The position numbers were made by a program, and so were the translations under genes. From Sphingomonas sp. 3P27F8 (GTDB taxonomy: Bacteria; Pseudomonadota; Alphaproteobacteria; Sphingomonadales; Sphingomonadaceae), in contig NZ_SCNL01000001.1 of assembly GCF_005502745.1 (NCBI RefSeq), forward strand, positions 457,814 to 521,813: DNA of 64,000 nucleotides, given 5' to 3'. A model generated the notes under the pieces. It was not told the DNA's origin, searched no databases, and was given only the letters and a program-made list of their open reading frames with translations. Every line of letters begins with the position of its first letter. Positions within the stretch are counted from its first letter, which is position 1. Below are positions 17,412 through 26,586 of this stretch, piece after piece.

Positions 17412-18041
17412 TCACGCCGGCGGCAACTTCTCTGCCATCCTGACGAGCTCGGCCAACGATTGCGCGCGCATTTTGCGCATGATCTGTCCGCGCCGGACCT
17501 TCACCGTGATCTCGCTTAGGCCAAGAGACGCGGCGATCTGCTTGTTCAAGGCCCCGCCGACTACTTGCGCCATGATCTGCTTTTCCCTGGCATCGAGCGA
17601 GTCGTAGCGACGCTGCAAATCGTGGCGGACGGCTGCATGCGCGCGCCGGACGCGGTCCTGGCTGATGCCCTGTTGAATGGCGTCCAGCAGATCCTGCTCA
17701 TGAAACGGTTTGGTCAGGAACTCGATCGCGCCGGCCTTCATCGCCCGTACCGATGTCTGGACATCGCCGTGGCCGGTGATGAAAATGATCGGCAGAGTCT
17801 TATTCGAGCGGAGCGCTTCACGCTGGAATTCGAGGCCGCTCATGCCGGACATCCTGATATCGAGCACCAGACAGCCGGGACGCTCGGGCCGAGGCCAGGC
17901 GAGAAACGCTTCCGCTGACGCGAACATGCGCGTTTCCAGACCGACCGATTCCAGCAGGTCGCCAAGCGCATCGCGCACGGACGCGTCATCGTCCACTACA
18001 TAGACGAGAGGGACGTCCTCGGCAGCTTGCCCGTCAGTCAT
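17412..18041 (-). CDS. FixJ-family response regulator
   Basis: A 209-residue regulator: receiver domain ([20 protein letters not shown], phospho-acceptor Asp in [23 protein letters not shown], conserved Lys in FLTKPF) followed by a LuxR/FixJ-type helix-turn-helix ([40 protein letters not shown]). Its start overlaps the end of the sensor kinase gene. The composite palindromes in the neighbouring intergenic regions are candidate targets. The true signal is unknown. Confidence 0.9.
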   Translation of the reverse strand: MTDGQAAEDVPLVYVVDDDASVRDALGDLLESVGLETRMFASAEAFLAWPRPERPGCLVLDIRMSGMSGLEFQREALRSNKTLPIIFITGHGDVQTSVRAMKAGAIEFLTKPFHEQDLLDAIQQGISQDRVRRAHAAVRHDLQRRYDSLDAREKQIMAQVVGGALNKQIAASLGLSEITVKVRRGQIMRKMRAQSLAELVRMAEKLPPA

Positions 18042-19096
18042 GCGGCCGGCACCTCCAACAGCGGCAAACCGAACCTGACGCGTGCGCCGCTCGGCTGGTT
18101 CGGATCGAGCGAGATGAAGCCGCCATGAGCCTCGATGATCGATCGGCAGATGGTCAGCCCCATGCCGATCCCCGTTTCCTTGGTCGTCCAGAACGCTCCG
18201 AAAAGTTTCTCCTGGTCAAGCGTGGACAGTCCTCTCCCGCAGTCGGCGATGGTTACGACCGCATCGTCGCCGATCCGTTCGGACGACAGCTTGATAAGAC
18301 GGTGATCGCTTTGCCCGTCTTTGATCGCCTCGATCGCGTTAAGGAGCAGGTTTCCGAGCACTTGCTGGAGCTGAGTCTTGTCCGCCAGCGGATAAAGGCC
18401 ATCCGTCAGATCAAGCCGCACCTCGATGTCCCTGCGGTCGAACTCCTGGCGCGCCAGCGAGAGCGTGTCGCGCAAGACCGCATTGAGGTCGACCGCGACT
18501 TTCTGCGGGGGTTCGCCGCGTGCGAGGCGGCGCAGATTGCCGACGATCGTACTGGCACGATTACCGTCAGCGACGATGCGCGAAAGCGCGGCTTGCGCTT
18601 TGTCGAGCCGTGGCGGCGTCTGCCCCAACCAGCGCAGGCCGGCGTTACCGCTGGCGACGATGGCGGCGAGAGGCTGGTTGACCTCGTGCGCGATCGATCC
18701 GGTCAGCGCGCCGAAACTTGTCAGCCGGGTCAAGCGACCAAGCTGAGCCCGGGCCTCGTGAATCGCAGTCTCGGCAGCAACGATCCGAAGGGCAAGGAAG
18801 GTCGTTATCGCGATCGCCGACACGCTGATCGCAAGATTGACGATTCCGGCACCGTGCTCGCCGAACCGGCTGAGCGTGAAACTGATCAGCGTCAAAGAGA
18901 TGCAGACGATCGCCAGCCGGACCACGCCGCGGCGGCTCAGCACCTGGACCGCGAGCAGGATCGCCGCGACATAGAAGACCGCGGCGGCGATCTCGTAGCT
19001 CGTGATTGTGTCGACGATGAAGACGGCGACCAGCAGCCCGGCTAAAGCCACTAGCTTCAGACGCCGATTCCGTACTCCGCGAAGACTATCCGGCAA
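18038..19096 (-). CDS. Membrane sensor histidine kinase
   Basis: Four or so N-terminal membrane helices without a periplasmic loop of note ([39 protein letters not shown]), then a HisKA box with phospho-His in [19 protein letters not shown] and an HATPase domain (N-box [36 protein letters not shown]). I prefer TTG 19096, which follows GAGGGAGC by five bases, to the ATG at 19225, because the longer ORF would run across the composite palindrome and adds unrelated residues. It overlaps the fixJ-like gene by four bases. The kinase lacks a PAS or haem domain, so it is not a true FixL. Confidence 0.85.
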   Translation of the reverse strand: MPDSLRGVRNRRLKLVALAGLLVAVFIVDTITSYEIAAAVFYVAAILLAVQVLSRRGVVRLAIVCISLTLISFTLSRFGEHGAGIVNLAISVSAIAITTFLALRIVAAETAIHEARAQLGRLTRLTSFGALTGSIAHEVNQPLAAIVASGNAGLRWLGQTPPRLDKAQAALSRIVADGNRASTIVGNLRRLARGEPPQKVAVDLNAVLRDTLSLARQEFDRRDIEVRLDLTDGLYPLADKTQLQQVLGNLLLNAIEAIKDGQSDHRLIKLSSERIGDDAVVTIADCGRGLSTLDQEKLFGAFWTTKETGIGMGLTICRSIIEAHGGFISLDPNQPSGARVRFGLPLLEVPAA

Positions 19097-19197
19097 TATT
19101 GCTCCCTCGTCCGCCAGGCGCGGCAGCTCGTGTGCATACCGGCGTTCGTATGGAATGATCGTAGAGCGTAGGACAAGCCGCGTCTCGGTCCCAAGAA

Positions 19198-19223
19198 TAT
19201 ACCTTCGTATATCAAATATATAC
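19198..19223. promoter_or_regulatory. Composite palindrome between the sensor kinase and the Nramp operon (site 2)
   Basis: The sequence reads TATAC-N4-GTATAT-N5-ATATAC, the mirror arrangement of site 1. Relative to the genes transcribed away from it on the plus strand (small membrane protein, MgtE-N/CBS protein, Nramp), it has the same orientation that site 1 has relative to mgtE. It lies ~92 bases before the ORF at 19315 and ~100 bases before the kinase start on the other strand. Confidence 0.6.
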
Positions 19224-19314
19224 ATAGGTGCCGAGACGCCATTTCTCTTAGCGGATTGCTGCTGCCGCAGTTAAGACCTGTGAAGCTATCGTTTCACCAA
19301 ATCGGCCTTTTTGA

Positions 19315-19596
19315 ATGAACAGGATTGCTCGTCTGATCGGTAGTCCATTCGCTTTTGGCATAGGCCTTTTCCTTGTCATGGTCCTGCTCGGAATTGGCGG
19401 TGCATTCGGTTGGCACAGCCCCGTCTTCACCATCGCACGCCATACCATGGTGCTCGCGACAGGGTTGGGACTTCTTGTGATTCTTTGGTCGGGAAGAATG
19501 CGAGCCAGGCGCCTTGCCCGCAAGGTCGAGCAGCTTGGCCCGGTAAAACCGGGGCGCCGTCCGGCCTCGCGCGCCCAGCCTGGCGATCGTGCGTGA
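19315..19596 (+). CDS. Small two-helix membrane protein at the head of the Nramp operon
   Basis: A 93-residue protein with two membrane helices (IGSPFAFGIGLFLVMVLLGI and FTIARHTMVLATGLGLLVIL) and a basic cytoplasmic tail (SGRMRARRLARKVEQL). The N-terminal GSPxAF element and the helix layout recall the low-affinity iron permease family, but it is half the usual length. Its stop overlaps the GTG of the next gene (GTGA), so the two are coupled. Confidence 0.6.
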   Translation: MNRIARLIGSPFAFGIGLFLVMVLLGIGGAFGWHSPVFTIARHTMVLATGLGLLVILWSGRMRARRLARKVEQLGPVKPGRRPASRAQPGDRA

Positions 19597-20936
19597 GGCA
19601 GGCCGAGCGTGCCTCGCCACGCAACCATATCGGTCATTCCTCCCGGCGCGCGATTCCCGGAAGGAGGCCGCCGAGGGAACAGCGAGCCGACGCCACGCGG
19701 TTTAATGCCAGCGCTCTTGGAGGAATCGCGGTCGAGGGCCGGCACGGCAGCGGCGGGCGTCTCCGCGATCTGATCGCTGTCCCGGGTGAAGCGGGCGCCG
19801 CGCAGGTGCAGGCGGTCATAGTCCGATGTGACGGACGCAATGTCCGGATCGATGCGGCATCTTTCCTCGATCTACGGCCGGGCGGACCTCTCGTCGTCGC
19901 GGTCGAGCCGATCGATCAGCCGCTGTTCGAGCGGCGAAGCGGCGAGTTTCTGATCCTCGCGGACCTGCTTGACGGGGAAGTGATCGACCGGCCGGCGCAG
20001 CGGATCGTCCGGGTCAACGATGCCGTCATCGAATGGGACGGAACCTGCCTGACTTGCGCTGCGATCGATGCGAGCGCGGCTGGCCTCATCCGGCGGCTCG
20101 TGCCTCGCGCCTTTGCCGATCGGTTCGAAGGTCACACCGTGGCATGGGACGAAATCGAACCGATGATCGAGCCACCACCCGGCATGGATTTCGTGTTCAG
20201 CCATGCGGGCCTTCGGGAACTTCATCCCGCCGACATTGCGGCGCTGATGGATCATCTGCCGTACCGGCAAGGAGCGCGCATTCTGTGCGCGCTCGGGACC
20301 GAACTGGCCGCCGATACGCTCGAAGAGGTCGAACGGCTTCGTCAGCCGGAGTTCCTTGAATATCTGCCGCAGGACCGTGCGGTGGCGATCCTCGACAGTA
20401 TGGCGCCGGACGCCGCCGCCGACCTACTGGAGTCCGTGCCGCGCGACAAATCGGACAAGCTGATCTCGCTCCTGGAGCCGGAGACCTCGAGCGACATCAA
20501 GCTGCTGCTAAGCTATCCCCACAATTCGGCCGCCGGCTTGATGACGACGGATTTCGTCATGGCCCTCGATACCGAGACGGTCGAGGAAGCGATCGCCTAT
20601 GTACGGGGGCAATTGCGTCGCCCGCACCTCGTTTATTACGTCTATATCGTCGACGATCCGCAAGCCCGCAGGCTGCAGGGGGTCATGTCGCTTCGGGACT
20701 TGCTGTTGGCCGAGCCGGAGATGCGGCTGTGCGATTGCATGAGCTCGACGGTTCACACCACGCGTCCCGAGGAGCATTGCAAGGAGGTCGCGAGGATCAT
20801 GGGTGAGTACAACCTCCTCGCCTTGCCGGTGATCGACGAGCTCGGCCGGATGCTGGGTCTGGTGACCGCCGACGATGTTCTCGACCTGATGCTACCCGAA
20901 TCCATGCGCCGGCACCTGCCGCGGCTGTTCAGTTGA
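19593..20936 (+). CDS. Soluble MgtE-N/CBS domain protein (PRC-barrel-like N-terminus)
   Basis: About 447 residues from the overlapping GTG 19593. Residues ~55-175 look like two PRC-barrel-type beta units (GGRLRDLIAVPGEAG, GEVIDRPAQRIVRVNDAVIE); ~215-320 are MgtE-N repeats (LPYRQGARILCALGTELAAD, LPQDRAVAILDSMAPDAAAD); ~330-445 a CBS pair (VMSLRDLLLAEPEMRLCDCM, YNLLALPVIDELGRMLGLVT). The membrane part of MgtE is missing, so it cannot transport. It overlaps the Nramp gene start and probably gates or senses for that transporter, by analogy with the Mg2+-sensing part of MgtE. Confidence 0.75.
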   Translation: MRQAERASPRNHIGHSSRRAIPGRRPPREQRADATRFNASALGGIAVEGRHGSGGRLRDLIAVPGEAGAAQVQAVIVRCDGRNVRIDAASFLDLRPGGPLVVAVEPIDQPLFERRSGEFLILADLLDGEVIDRPAQRIVRVNDAVIEWDGTCLTCAAIDASAAGLIRRLVPRAFADRFEGHTVAWDEIEPMIEPPPGMDFVFSHAGLRELHPADIAALMDHLPYRQGARILCALGTELAADTLEEVERLRQPEFLEYLPQDRAVAILDSMAPDAAADLLESVPRDKSDKLISLLEPETSSDIKLLLSYPHNSAAGLMTTDFVMALDTETVEEAIAYVRGQLRRPHLVYYVYIVDDPQARRLQGVMSLRDLLLAEPEMRLCDCMSSTVHTTRPEEHCKEVARIMGEYNLLALPVIDELGRMLGLVTADDVLDLMLPESMRRHLPRLFS

Positions 20937-22249
20937 TGGAGAGCACGGCTCCCGCGCCCGAAAACATGGCGATGGTTCCGCCCGCTGTTCGCCGGCTTGC
21001 CCGGCGCAGACGCCTGCGCGTGCCGAAGGGCGGCGTTCTCGCTTTCCTCGCCGCGCTGGGACCGGGCCTGATCACCACCAACGCCGGCAACGACGCAGGC
21101 GGGATCGCCACCTACTCGGTGGCCGGCGCGACCTATGGGCTCGACTTGCTCTGGGTGCTTCCAGCGATCACGCTGAGCCTGATCGTCGTGCAGGAAGCCT
21201 GCGCGCGCATGGGGATCGTCACCGGCAAGGGACTGGCCGGGCTCATCCGCGAGAAGTTCGGCATTCGCTGGACCGCGCTGGCGATGGTCACCTTCTTCAT
21301 CGCTTCGCTCGGCACCACCGCTTCGGAATTCGCCGGCATCGGTTCGGCTAGTGAACTGTTCGGCGTATCGCGCTATATCTCCGTGCCGGTTGCCTTCATC
21401 ATCGTCTTCTATCTCGTCGTTGGCGGCACCTACCGCATCGTCGAGAAGGTCTTCCTCGCGGCGACGGTCGTATTCTTCGGGTATGTCGGCACTGCGTTCG
21501 TCGCGACGCCGGATTGGGGGCCGGTCCTCAAGGCTTCCGTTATCCCGACTTTTCGTGCCGATCAGGGCTATCTGTTCATGGCGATCACGCTGATCGGCAC
21601 GACGATCACCTCTTACATGCAGTTTTTCCTGCAGGCGACGGAGGTCGAGAAGGGCACCAGCGTCCGCGAGCTTCCATTCGTGCGCGCCGACGTGATCATC
21701 TCGTCGGTGTTCGCCAATCTCATCGCGTTCTTCATCGTGATCACGACGGCGCAGACGCTTCATCCCCACGGCATCAAGATCGAAACAGCGGCCGACGCCG
21801 CGCGTGCGCTTGCTCCGCTGGCGGGATCCTGGGCTGAAATCCTATTCGCCGTCGGACTTGTCGGCGCCTCAATGTTCGGCGCGACCGTCCTGCCGCTCGC
21901 CACGGCCTATGTGGTGACAGAAGCATTTGGCCTGGAGCGGGGGATTGCGCGGAGCTTCAGGGAAGCGCCGGTCTTCATGGGGATTTACGCAGCGACGCTG
22001 GGCCTGGGCGTTGCCGTCGCCCTGATCCCGCATATGCCGCTCGTGAAGCTCATGCTTGCCAGCCAGTTCGTGGACGGCCTGCAATTGCCGGTGATCCTAG
22101 TGTTCATCGCGTTGATGACGGCCGACCGAGGGCTCATGGGCGAGCATGTCAGCGGGCGCGTGCTGCAGGCTGTGCAGTGGGCCACGGCCGGCATCCTGAG
22201 CCTCATGAGCCTGGCCCTGGTGGCAATGACGATGTTGGGCTTCGGATAA
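20936..22249 (+). CDS. Nramp-family divalent metal transporter, atypical subtype
   Basis: A 437-residue membrane protein with about eleven helices. TM1 reads ALGPGLITTNAGNDAGGIAT instead of the canonical DPGN of MntH, and the TM6 region reads ITLIGTTITSYMQFFLQATE, without the MPH element that carries the metal-binding methionine. This points to the Nramp-related branch, some members of which carry Mg2+, rather than to Mn2+-specific MntH. The preceding soluble MgtE-like gene overlaps its start. ATG 20936 is used; TTG 20933 is an alternative. Confidence 0.8.
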   Translation: MESTAPAPENMAMVPPAVRRLARRRRLRVPKGGVLAFLAALGPGLITTNAGNDAGGIATYSVAGATYGLDLLWVLPAITLSLIVVQEACARMGIVTGKGLAGLIREKFGIRWTALAMVTFFIASLGTTASEFAGIGSASELFGVSRYISVPVAFIIVFYLVVGGTYRIVEKVFLAATVVFFGYVGTAFVATPDWGPVLKASVIPTFRADQGYLFMAITLIGTTITSYMQFFLQATEVEKGTSVRELPFVRADVIISSVFANLIAFFIVITTAQTLHPHGIKIETAADAARALAPLAGSWAEILFAVGLVGASMFGATVLPLATAYVVTEAFGLERGIARSFREAPVFMGIYAATLGLGVAVALIPHMPLVKLMLASQFVDGLQLPVILVFIALMTADRGLMGEHVSGRVLQAVQWATAGILSLMSLALVAMTMLGFG

Positions 22250-22265
22250 AATATAGGAGGTGTGC

Positions 22266-22796
22266 TTGAGCGAACAGTCCCCGGATAGTCCGGAACCCGG
22301 CCCATTCCATGTGCTCGCATTCGCCACGCGTGATGCGGCGGAGCATGCCTATGAAGACCTTGTCGGCATGGGAGTGTCGCCCGGACACATTAACTTATTC
22401 GTGCATACCGACCCGATCGAAAAGCGTCGCCGCGACGATACACTGGATCACGACATCGAGACCGGAGGCGCGGTGGGTGCCGGCGCTGCGTCGTTTGCCG
22501 GCGGAGTAGGTGGCCTGCTTGCCGGTTTGGGGTTGTTGGTCGTCCCCGGCTTTGGACCTCTCCTCGCTGTGGGTCCGATCGCGGGAGCCTTGACCGGCGC
22601 CATCACCGCAGGAGCGTTGGGCGGGCTCGCCGGTTCTCTTATCGGTGTGGGGGTGGCAGAGGCATCCGCGCTCGCTGCTGAGAAACATCTCAAGGCTGGC
22701 CATGCCATTATCGTCGTAGCCGGGTCTGCCTGGAACGAAGAAGTCGCCAATGCAGCACAGTGTTCGTCGGGATTGATAGATGTTGACCGCATCTAG
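22266..22796 (+). CDS. Glycine-zipper membrane protein (DUF1269/YflT-like)
   Basis: TTG 22266 lies five bases after AGGAGG. The ~176-residue product starts with a small alpha/beta unit (FHVLAFATRDAAEHAYEDLV, GVSPGHINLFVHTD) followed by a long Gly/Ala-rich hydrophobic part (AGGVGGLLAGLGLLVVPGFG, GALTGAITAGALGGLAGSLI) and a short C-terminal strand (LKAGHAIIVVAG). This is typical of general-stress, glycine-zipper proteins. It is the last gene of the Nramp cluster, 16 bases after the transporter. The function is unknown. Confidence 0.7.
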   Translation: MSEQSPDSPEPGPFHVLAFATRDAAEHAYEDLVGMGVSPGHINLFVHTDPIEKRRRDDTLDHDIETGGAVGAGAASFAGGVGGLLAGLGLLVVPGFGPLLAVGPIAGALTGAITAGALGGLAGSLIGVGVAEASALAAEKHLKAGHAIIVVAGSAWNEEVANAAQCSSGLIDVDRI

Positions 22797-23123
22797 GAGT
22801 GCACTTGAGTTCCGTCTCCCTGCGGCGGACTCACACGCCGAAATAAAGTGCGCTTGGTTTCGCGCCTGAATTGGCCCCCTAAGCGCTCGTTGCCACCGCG
22901 ACCGCTGGCGATGCATGAGCCCGAAGCCATCATCCGTCCAATACTGCTCCTTCCCTAAGTCGGCGACAGCAATAGTCGAGTATCTGGATTCGAGTGTCGC
23001 TTCCGCGATTGCGGTCATTAACAGAGTGAGCCGGATATATCCGGCGCTGGTGCGTTAAAGTCCCAAGGGTAAATCACCGAGTCCGAAGACATGTCGGTGA
23101 TGCCGATTCAGCGAAGGGAAAAG
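22797..23123. other. Intergenic region upstream of the Na+/H+ antiporter
   Basis: No supported gene. It contains a perfect 16-base palindrome, GCCGGATATATCCGGC, at 23030-23045, about 80 bases before the antiporter start. This could be an operator; no matching second copy was noticed in the window. Confidence 0.5.
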
Positions 23124-24398
23124 ATGGACGACAGTCACCGCGCCTTGATATTATTGTTTGGCGGTGGTCTCGTCCTCCTGATCTCGTGGCTGCCGATGCT
23201 GTTGAAGCGGGTGCCGCTTTCGCTGCCGATCATATGCCTCGCGATGGGCTACGGCACGTCGTTCACGTCGATCCTTCGTGTCACATCTGTCGCTGATCTG
23301 ACTACGAGTCATACCGCCGAAGCGCTATGCGAGATCGTGATGCTCCTGGCGTTGATGGGCGCCGGTCTCAGGATCGATCGGGTGTTCGGCTGGCGCGCAT
23401 GGGGTACGCCGTGGCGCCTGCTGCTCATCGCGATGCCGATTACGATGATCCTGGTCTTCGCAGCGGCGCACTGGGGCCTGGGAATGGCAGCCCCGGCGGC
23501 GTTGCTCCTTGCGGCAGCCCTAGCGCCGACCGACCCAGTTCTGGCTGGCGATATCCAGACCGGTCCGCCTGGGGAGGGAGAAGATGGCGAAACCCGCTTC
23601 GGGCTAACCGCCGAGGCCGGCTTTAACGATGGACTGGCCTTTCCCCTCATCCTCCTTGCACTGGCTCTCCATGCCGGCACTGCCAACTGGGGACACTGGC
23701 TGGGAATCGAGTTCGCCGCAGAGATCCTGATCGGTATCGTTGTCGGCGCGGTGCTTGGCTGGCTCATGGGCCGGGCGCTGTTCCGCCTGCCGCATCTCAG
23801 GAAGATATCCGACAGTGGCGACGGGCTGGTGGCGATCGGTGCAACCTTCCTTTCCTATGCCGCGACCGTGCTTCTGCACGGCAATGGCTTCATCGCGGTG
23901 TTCGTCGCCGGGCTCGCCATCCGCGCGGTGCGGCCCGAGGACGAGTTTCACGCCGAGATGGCAGCGTTCGCCAATCAGGTCGAGCGTGTGCTGATCATGC
24001 TGGTGCTGGTGTTGTTCGGCTGGACCCTGGGCCATGGCCTGCTCGCTTCTTTGACCTGGCAGGGTGGTTTGCTGGCGATTGCGCTCATCCTGCTGTTCCG
24101 TCCGATCGCTTGCTGGATTGCGTTCATCGGCTCCTCGGCTCCGCGGACCGCCAAGCGTATGATGGGCATTTTCGGCATCCGCGGGATCGGCACGATCTAC
24201 TATATCCTCTACGCGACCGGACGCGGCGACTTCGCCGAACGCGAACAGCTCTGGGCGATCGCGGGGACGGCCATTCTCGCGTCGATCATCGTCCACGGCA
24301 CGGTCTCGACGCCGTTGATGACATATGCCGATCAGCTTCGAAAGCAGCACGGGCGCAACTGGGACCATTCGGAGTACGAAAACTATCCCTCCGCGTAA
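23124..24398 (+). CDS. CPA1-type Na+/H+ (cation/proton) antiporter
   Basis: A 424-residue antiporter with about twelve helices. Family motifs include the ion-binding AALAPTDPVLAGDI and EAGFNDGLAFPLILLALAL (ND pair), the conserved Arg in LILLFRPIACWIAF, and GIRGIGTIYYILYA near the end. ATG 23124 follows GAAGGGA; ATG 23091 gives 11 more residues. It resembles NhaP-type antiporters; which monovalent cation is exported cannot be read from the sequence. Confidence 0.85.
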   Translation: MDDSHRALILLFGGGLVLLISWLPMLLKRVPLSLPIICLAMGYGTSFTSILRVTSVADLTTSHTAEALCEIVMLLALMGAGLRIDRVFGWRAWGTPWRLLLIAMPITMILVFAAAHWGLGMAAPAALLLAAALAPTDPVLAGDIQTGPPGEGEDGETRFGLTAEAGFNDGLAFPLILLALALHAGTANWGHWLGIEFAAEILIGIVVGAVLGWLMGRALFRLPHLRKISDSGDGLVAIGATFLSYAATVLLHGNGFIAVFVAGLAIRAVRPEDEFHAEMAAFANQVERVLIMLVLVLFGWTLGHGLLASLTWQGGLLAIALILLFRPIACWIAFIGSSAPRTAKRMMGIFGIRGIGTIYYILYATGRGDFAEREQLWAIAGTAILASIIVHGTVSTPLMTYADQLRKQHGRNWDHSEYENYPSA

Positions 24399-24614
24399 TT
24401 AGAGACCCCGGGCGGCGTCGAAGAAGATGATAGCGTTGGGTAAAGCCGGGAGTTCGTTGGCCCATCAACGCTGGCCTGATGGTGCAAAACCGATGATGGG
24501 GCATCCTCGCGCCTGACTGCAGAGCAGCCGTGATCGACATAAGCGAAATGAATGCTGTTTGTCGGTGAAGTCGTTCATAGACCCTCGCGGCGGATTATCG
24601 CCATGGAGAAGAAT

Positions 24615-24821
24615 ATGACACGGATCGCACTAATGATCGCTCTGGCAGGCGCTGCCGTTACCTCGGCAATCCCGGCGCAAGCGAAGGTATGTCGTACCTA
24701 TGTTCGCGGCCATCACGTCAAATGCCACAAGGCATTCCGTCCTAGCGTTAACCTCAAGCGCAAGCACCCGATAAAGGTCGTCCGTTGCCGCACTCGAGTT
24801 GGCCATAACGTCAAGTGCTGA
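24615..24821 (+). CDS. Small secreted basic Cys-containing protein
   Basis: A 68-residue protein from ATG 24615 (GGAGAAG upstream) with a signal peptide (TRIALMIALAGAAVTSAIPA) and a mature region with two related ends: CRTYVRGHHVKC and CRTRVGHNVKC, each with a C-x(9-10)-C spacing like the protein at 3412-3603. It is rich in Lys, Arg and His. The function is unknown. A terminator hairpin follows seven bases after the stop. Confidence 0.7.
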   Translation: MTRIALMIALAGAAVTSAIPAQAKVCRTYVRGHHVKCHKAFRPSVNLKRKHPIKVVRCRTRVGHNVKC

Positions 24822-24827
24822 CTCTAT

Positions 24828-24866
24828 AAGGGCCGTATCTTCGGAAGGAGAAGCGGCCCTTCTTCT
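24828..24866 (+). terminator. Intrinsic terminator-like hairpin
   Basis: Perfect eight-base arms AAGGGCCG (24828-24835) and CGGCCCTT (24854-24861) with a loop that can form a second small stem, followed by TCTTCT. It lies just after the small secreted protein gene and should end its transcript. Confidence 0.6.
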
Positions 24867-25118
24867 GCCGATTGACAGGCCGGCGGCCGAAGGCCCTTTC
24901 GTGTAGGCGTAGGCTACTAAATTGTCAGAAATCGGTCCTTCGGCAATGCGCCCTAAATCCGGCCGTTGCGGCACGCGACCTAAAGTCCCGAAACCAGCCG
25001 TTATTGTAAGGGCTCAACGTCGCACCCTATGAAGTGATTATGCCGTATCGGCAGAACTGAGGCAGGCATTATCCGTCGGAACCGTGCTATCGCCACCGCG
25101 AAATGGGGGTGTGCATTG
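24867..25118. other. Intergenic boundary before the accessory island
   Basis: No ORF here is convincing. It separates the antiporter/small-protein block from the accessory genes that follow. I see no integrase or obvious attachment repeat. Confidence 0.4.
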
Positions 25119-25799
25119 ATGCACTGTGCGTCTTGGGTGTTAGTCGGCTGCGCAATCAACGGCCTTATACGTGCAATCTACGACTACCAGACGCTGATCG
25201 CGGGCTGCGCCGCGGTGGTCGCGGCCTATTTCGCCGCGCGACCTGTCTACCGTCAGCTCGACATGATGCGGCTGCAATCCGACGCGGTGATGCGCGGAAT
25301 GCTGCTCGACCGCGAGCGCGATCTGCGCCAGGCGCTCGAGGCGCTCGATAAGAATGTCGGCGAGCCGCTCGCGGGCTTGGGGCACGCGGTCTATTGGGAA
25401 GAGGGTGACGAGATCGACGAGGAACGCGCCTTCTACCACGACCAAGCGCTGTCGACGGCCCGGACCTGGCTGGGCACCAAGTATCGCTGGCGCGACTCCG
25501 CCGAGGTCGAGACCGCGCGGGCCGGCTTGGAAAAGGGCCTGGACGCGCTGATCGACACGCTCGACGACGTCCATCGTCCCGCCCACACTGAGAAGGAGGG
25601 CGAGGATTACGCCATGACCGACGAGGAGTGGACGGCTTTCCTGAAGCGCGGCGAGGACGCGAAGGGCGAGGTCCTGGGCAAGCTGAGCAACGCGCGCCAG
25701 CTGCTGTCCGCGGTGTCCTCCGGGATCGGCGCCGAGCTCAATGCCGTCGGCCGCCAACTTACCGCGATCGACAGGTCGCTCGCGCGCATGAAGCAGTAA
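25119..25799 (+). CDS. Single-helix membrane protein of unknown function
   Basis: A 226-residue protein with one N-terminal membrane segment (QTLIAGCAAVVAAYFAARPV) and a long helical, charged cytoplasmic part (RQLDMMRLQSDAVMRGMLLD, LSNARQLLSAVSSGIGAEL, VGRQLTAIDRSLARMK). This layout, with a helix then YRQLxxMRLQSD, is common in short accessory genes of mobile or island origin. No domain is recognised. The start is not fixed (ATG 25116 or 25119); there is no strong ribosome-binding site. Confidence 0.65.
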   Translation: MHCASWVLVGCAINGLIRAIYDYQTLIAGCAAVVAAYFAARPVYRQLDMMRLQSDAVMRGMLLDRERDLRQALEALDKNVGEPLAGLGHAVYWEEGDEIDEERAFYHDQALSTARTWLGTKYRWRDSAEVETARAGLEKGLDALIDTLDDVHRPAHTEKEGEDYAMTDEEWTAFLKRGEDAKGEVLGKLSNARQLLSAVSSGIGAELNAVGRQLTAIDRSLARMKQ

Positions 25800-25903
25800 G
25801 GTGGCGAGACCTAGCGGCTCATTTCGATCGATTCGCGAAATCACTTGACGCGAGATGATAGATTCGGGAATGTGCTTGCGATCAAAATTTTTAGGGGCAG
25901 GCA

Positions 25904-26572
25904 ATGGTTCCATTTCAGCAGCTTCTCGACGAGGCGTTTCCGCCTAGTGCCGACGTGGCGCTGATGCGTTCGGTGTCCCAAGCGATCGCGCTGGCCGGCG
26001 ACGTGATGGAGAACGAGCCGTTCCTCAAGTCGCTGATCGGTGCGGACATCAAGGGGCATATCCGCCGCGCCGCCGTCTTGTTTAGCGTGCACGAGGGCTG
26101 CAAGGTCGGCGACCTGCCGTTCGCGTCGGAAATGACGCGGATGCCGCTGGGCGGCGGGCATTGGGTCGAGTTGCGGTCGGGGGCGTTCCGCGCCCACGTG
26201 TGCCGGACGGATGGCCCGGTGGCCTTCCCCGAGGAAACGCCCACCCGCCAGGACCAGCGGCTCAGCAATCAGCTCGAGTTGTTCGATCCCGATCCCGTCG
26301 TCGTGCCGTTCCGCGCTCCGTCACCGCAGGAGATGTATGCCTGGCTGACCTTCGGCGCCAACGGGTCCGATCTCACCCACCTGTGCTGGGGCATGCCCGA
26401 GGCCGGGCGCAACAGCTGGCTTGCGCGGACAAACGTGCTGACCCGCCTGGGCCCGATCGAGGCGGCGCCAGTTGACGTGCCCGCGCCCGCCGTCGTGCTG
26501 CGCTTCCGCGACCACATCGAGGAAGCGTTGCGCAATGACGAGCACGAGTCGACTTCCGACAACGAATCCTGA
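25904..26572 (+). CDS. Hypothetical protein paired with an XRE/ImmA gene
   Basis: A 222-residue soluble protein, MVPFQQLLDEAFPPSADVAL, with a conserved-looking core (IKGHIRRAAVLFSVHEGCKV, PLGGGHWVELRSGAFRAHVC) and an acidic end. It sits 14 bases before the XRE/ImmA gene on the same strand, which suggests a two-gene module. I do not recognise the family. If the next gene is a regulator or protease, this protein is its likely partner or substrate. Confidence 0.65.
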   Translation: MVPFQQLLDEAFPPSADVALMRSVSQAIALAGDVMENEPFLKSLIGADIKGHIRRAAVLFSVHEGCKVGDLPFASEMTRMPLGGGHWVELRSGAFRAHVCRTDGPVAFPEETPTRQDQRLSNQLELFDPDPVVVPFRAPSPQEMYAWLTFGANGSDLTHLCWGMPEAGRNSWLARTNVLTRLGPIEAAPVDVPAPAVVLRFRDHIEEALRNDEHESTSDNES

Positions 26573-26586
26573 CTGCGGGTAACGGG

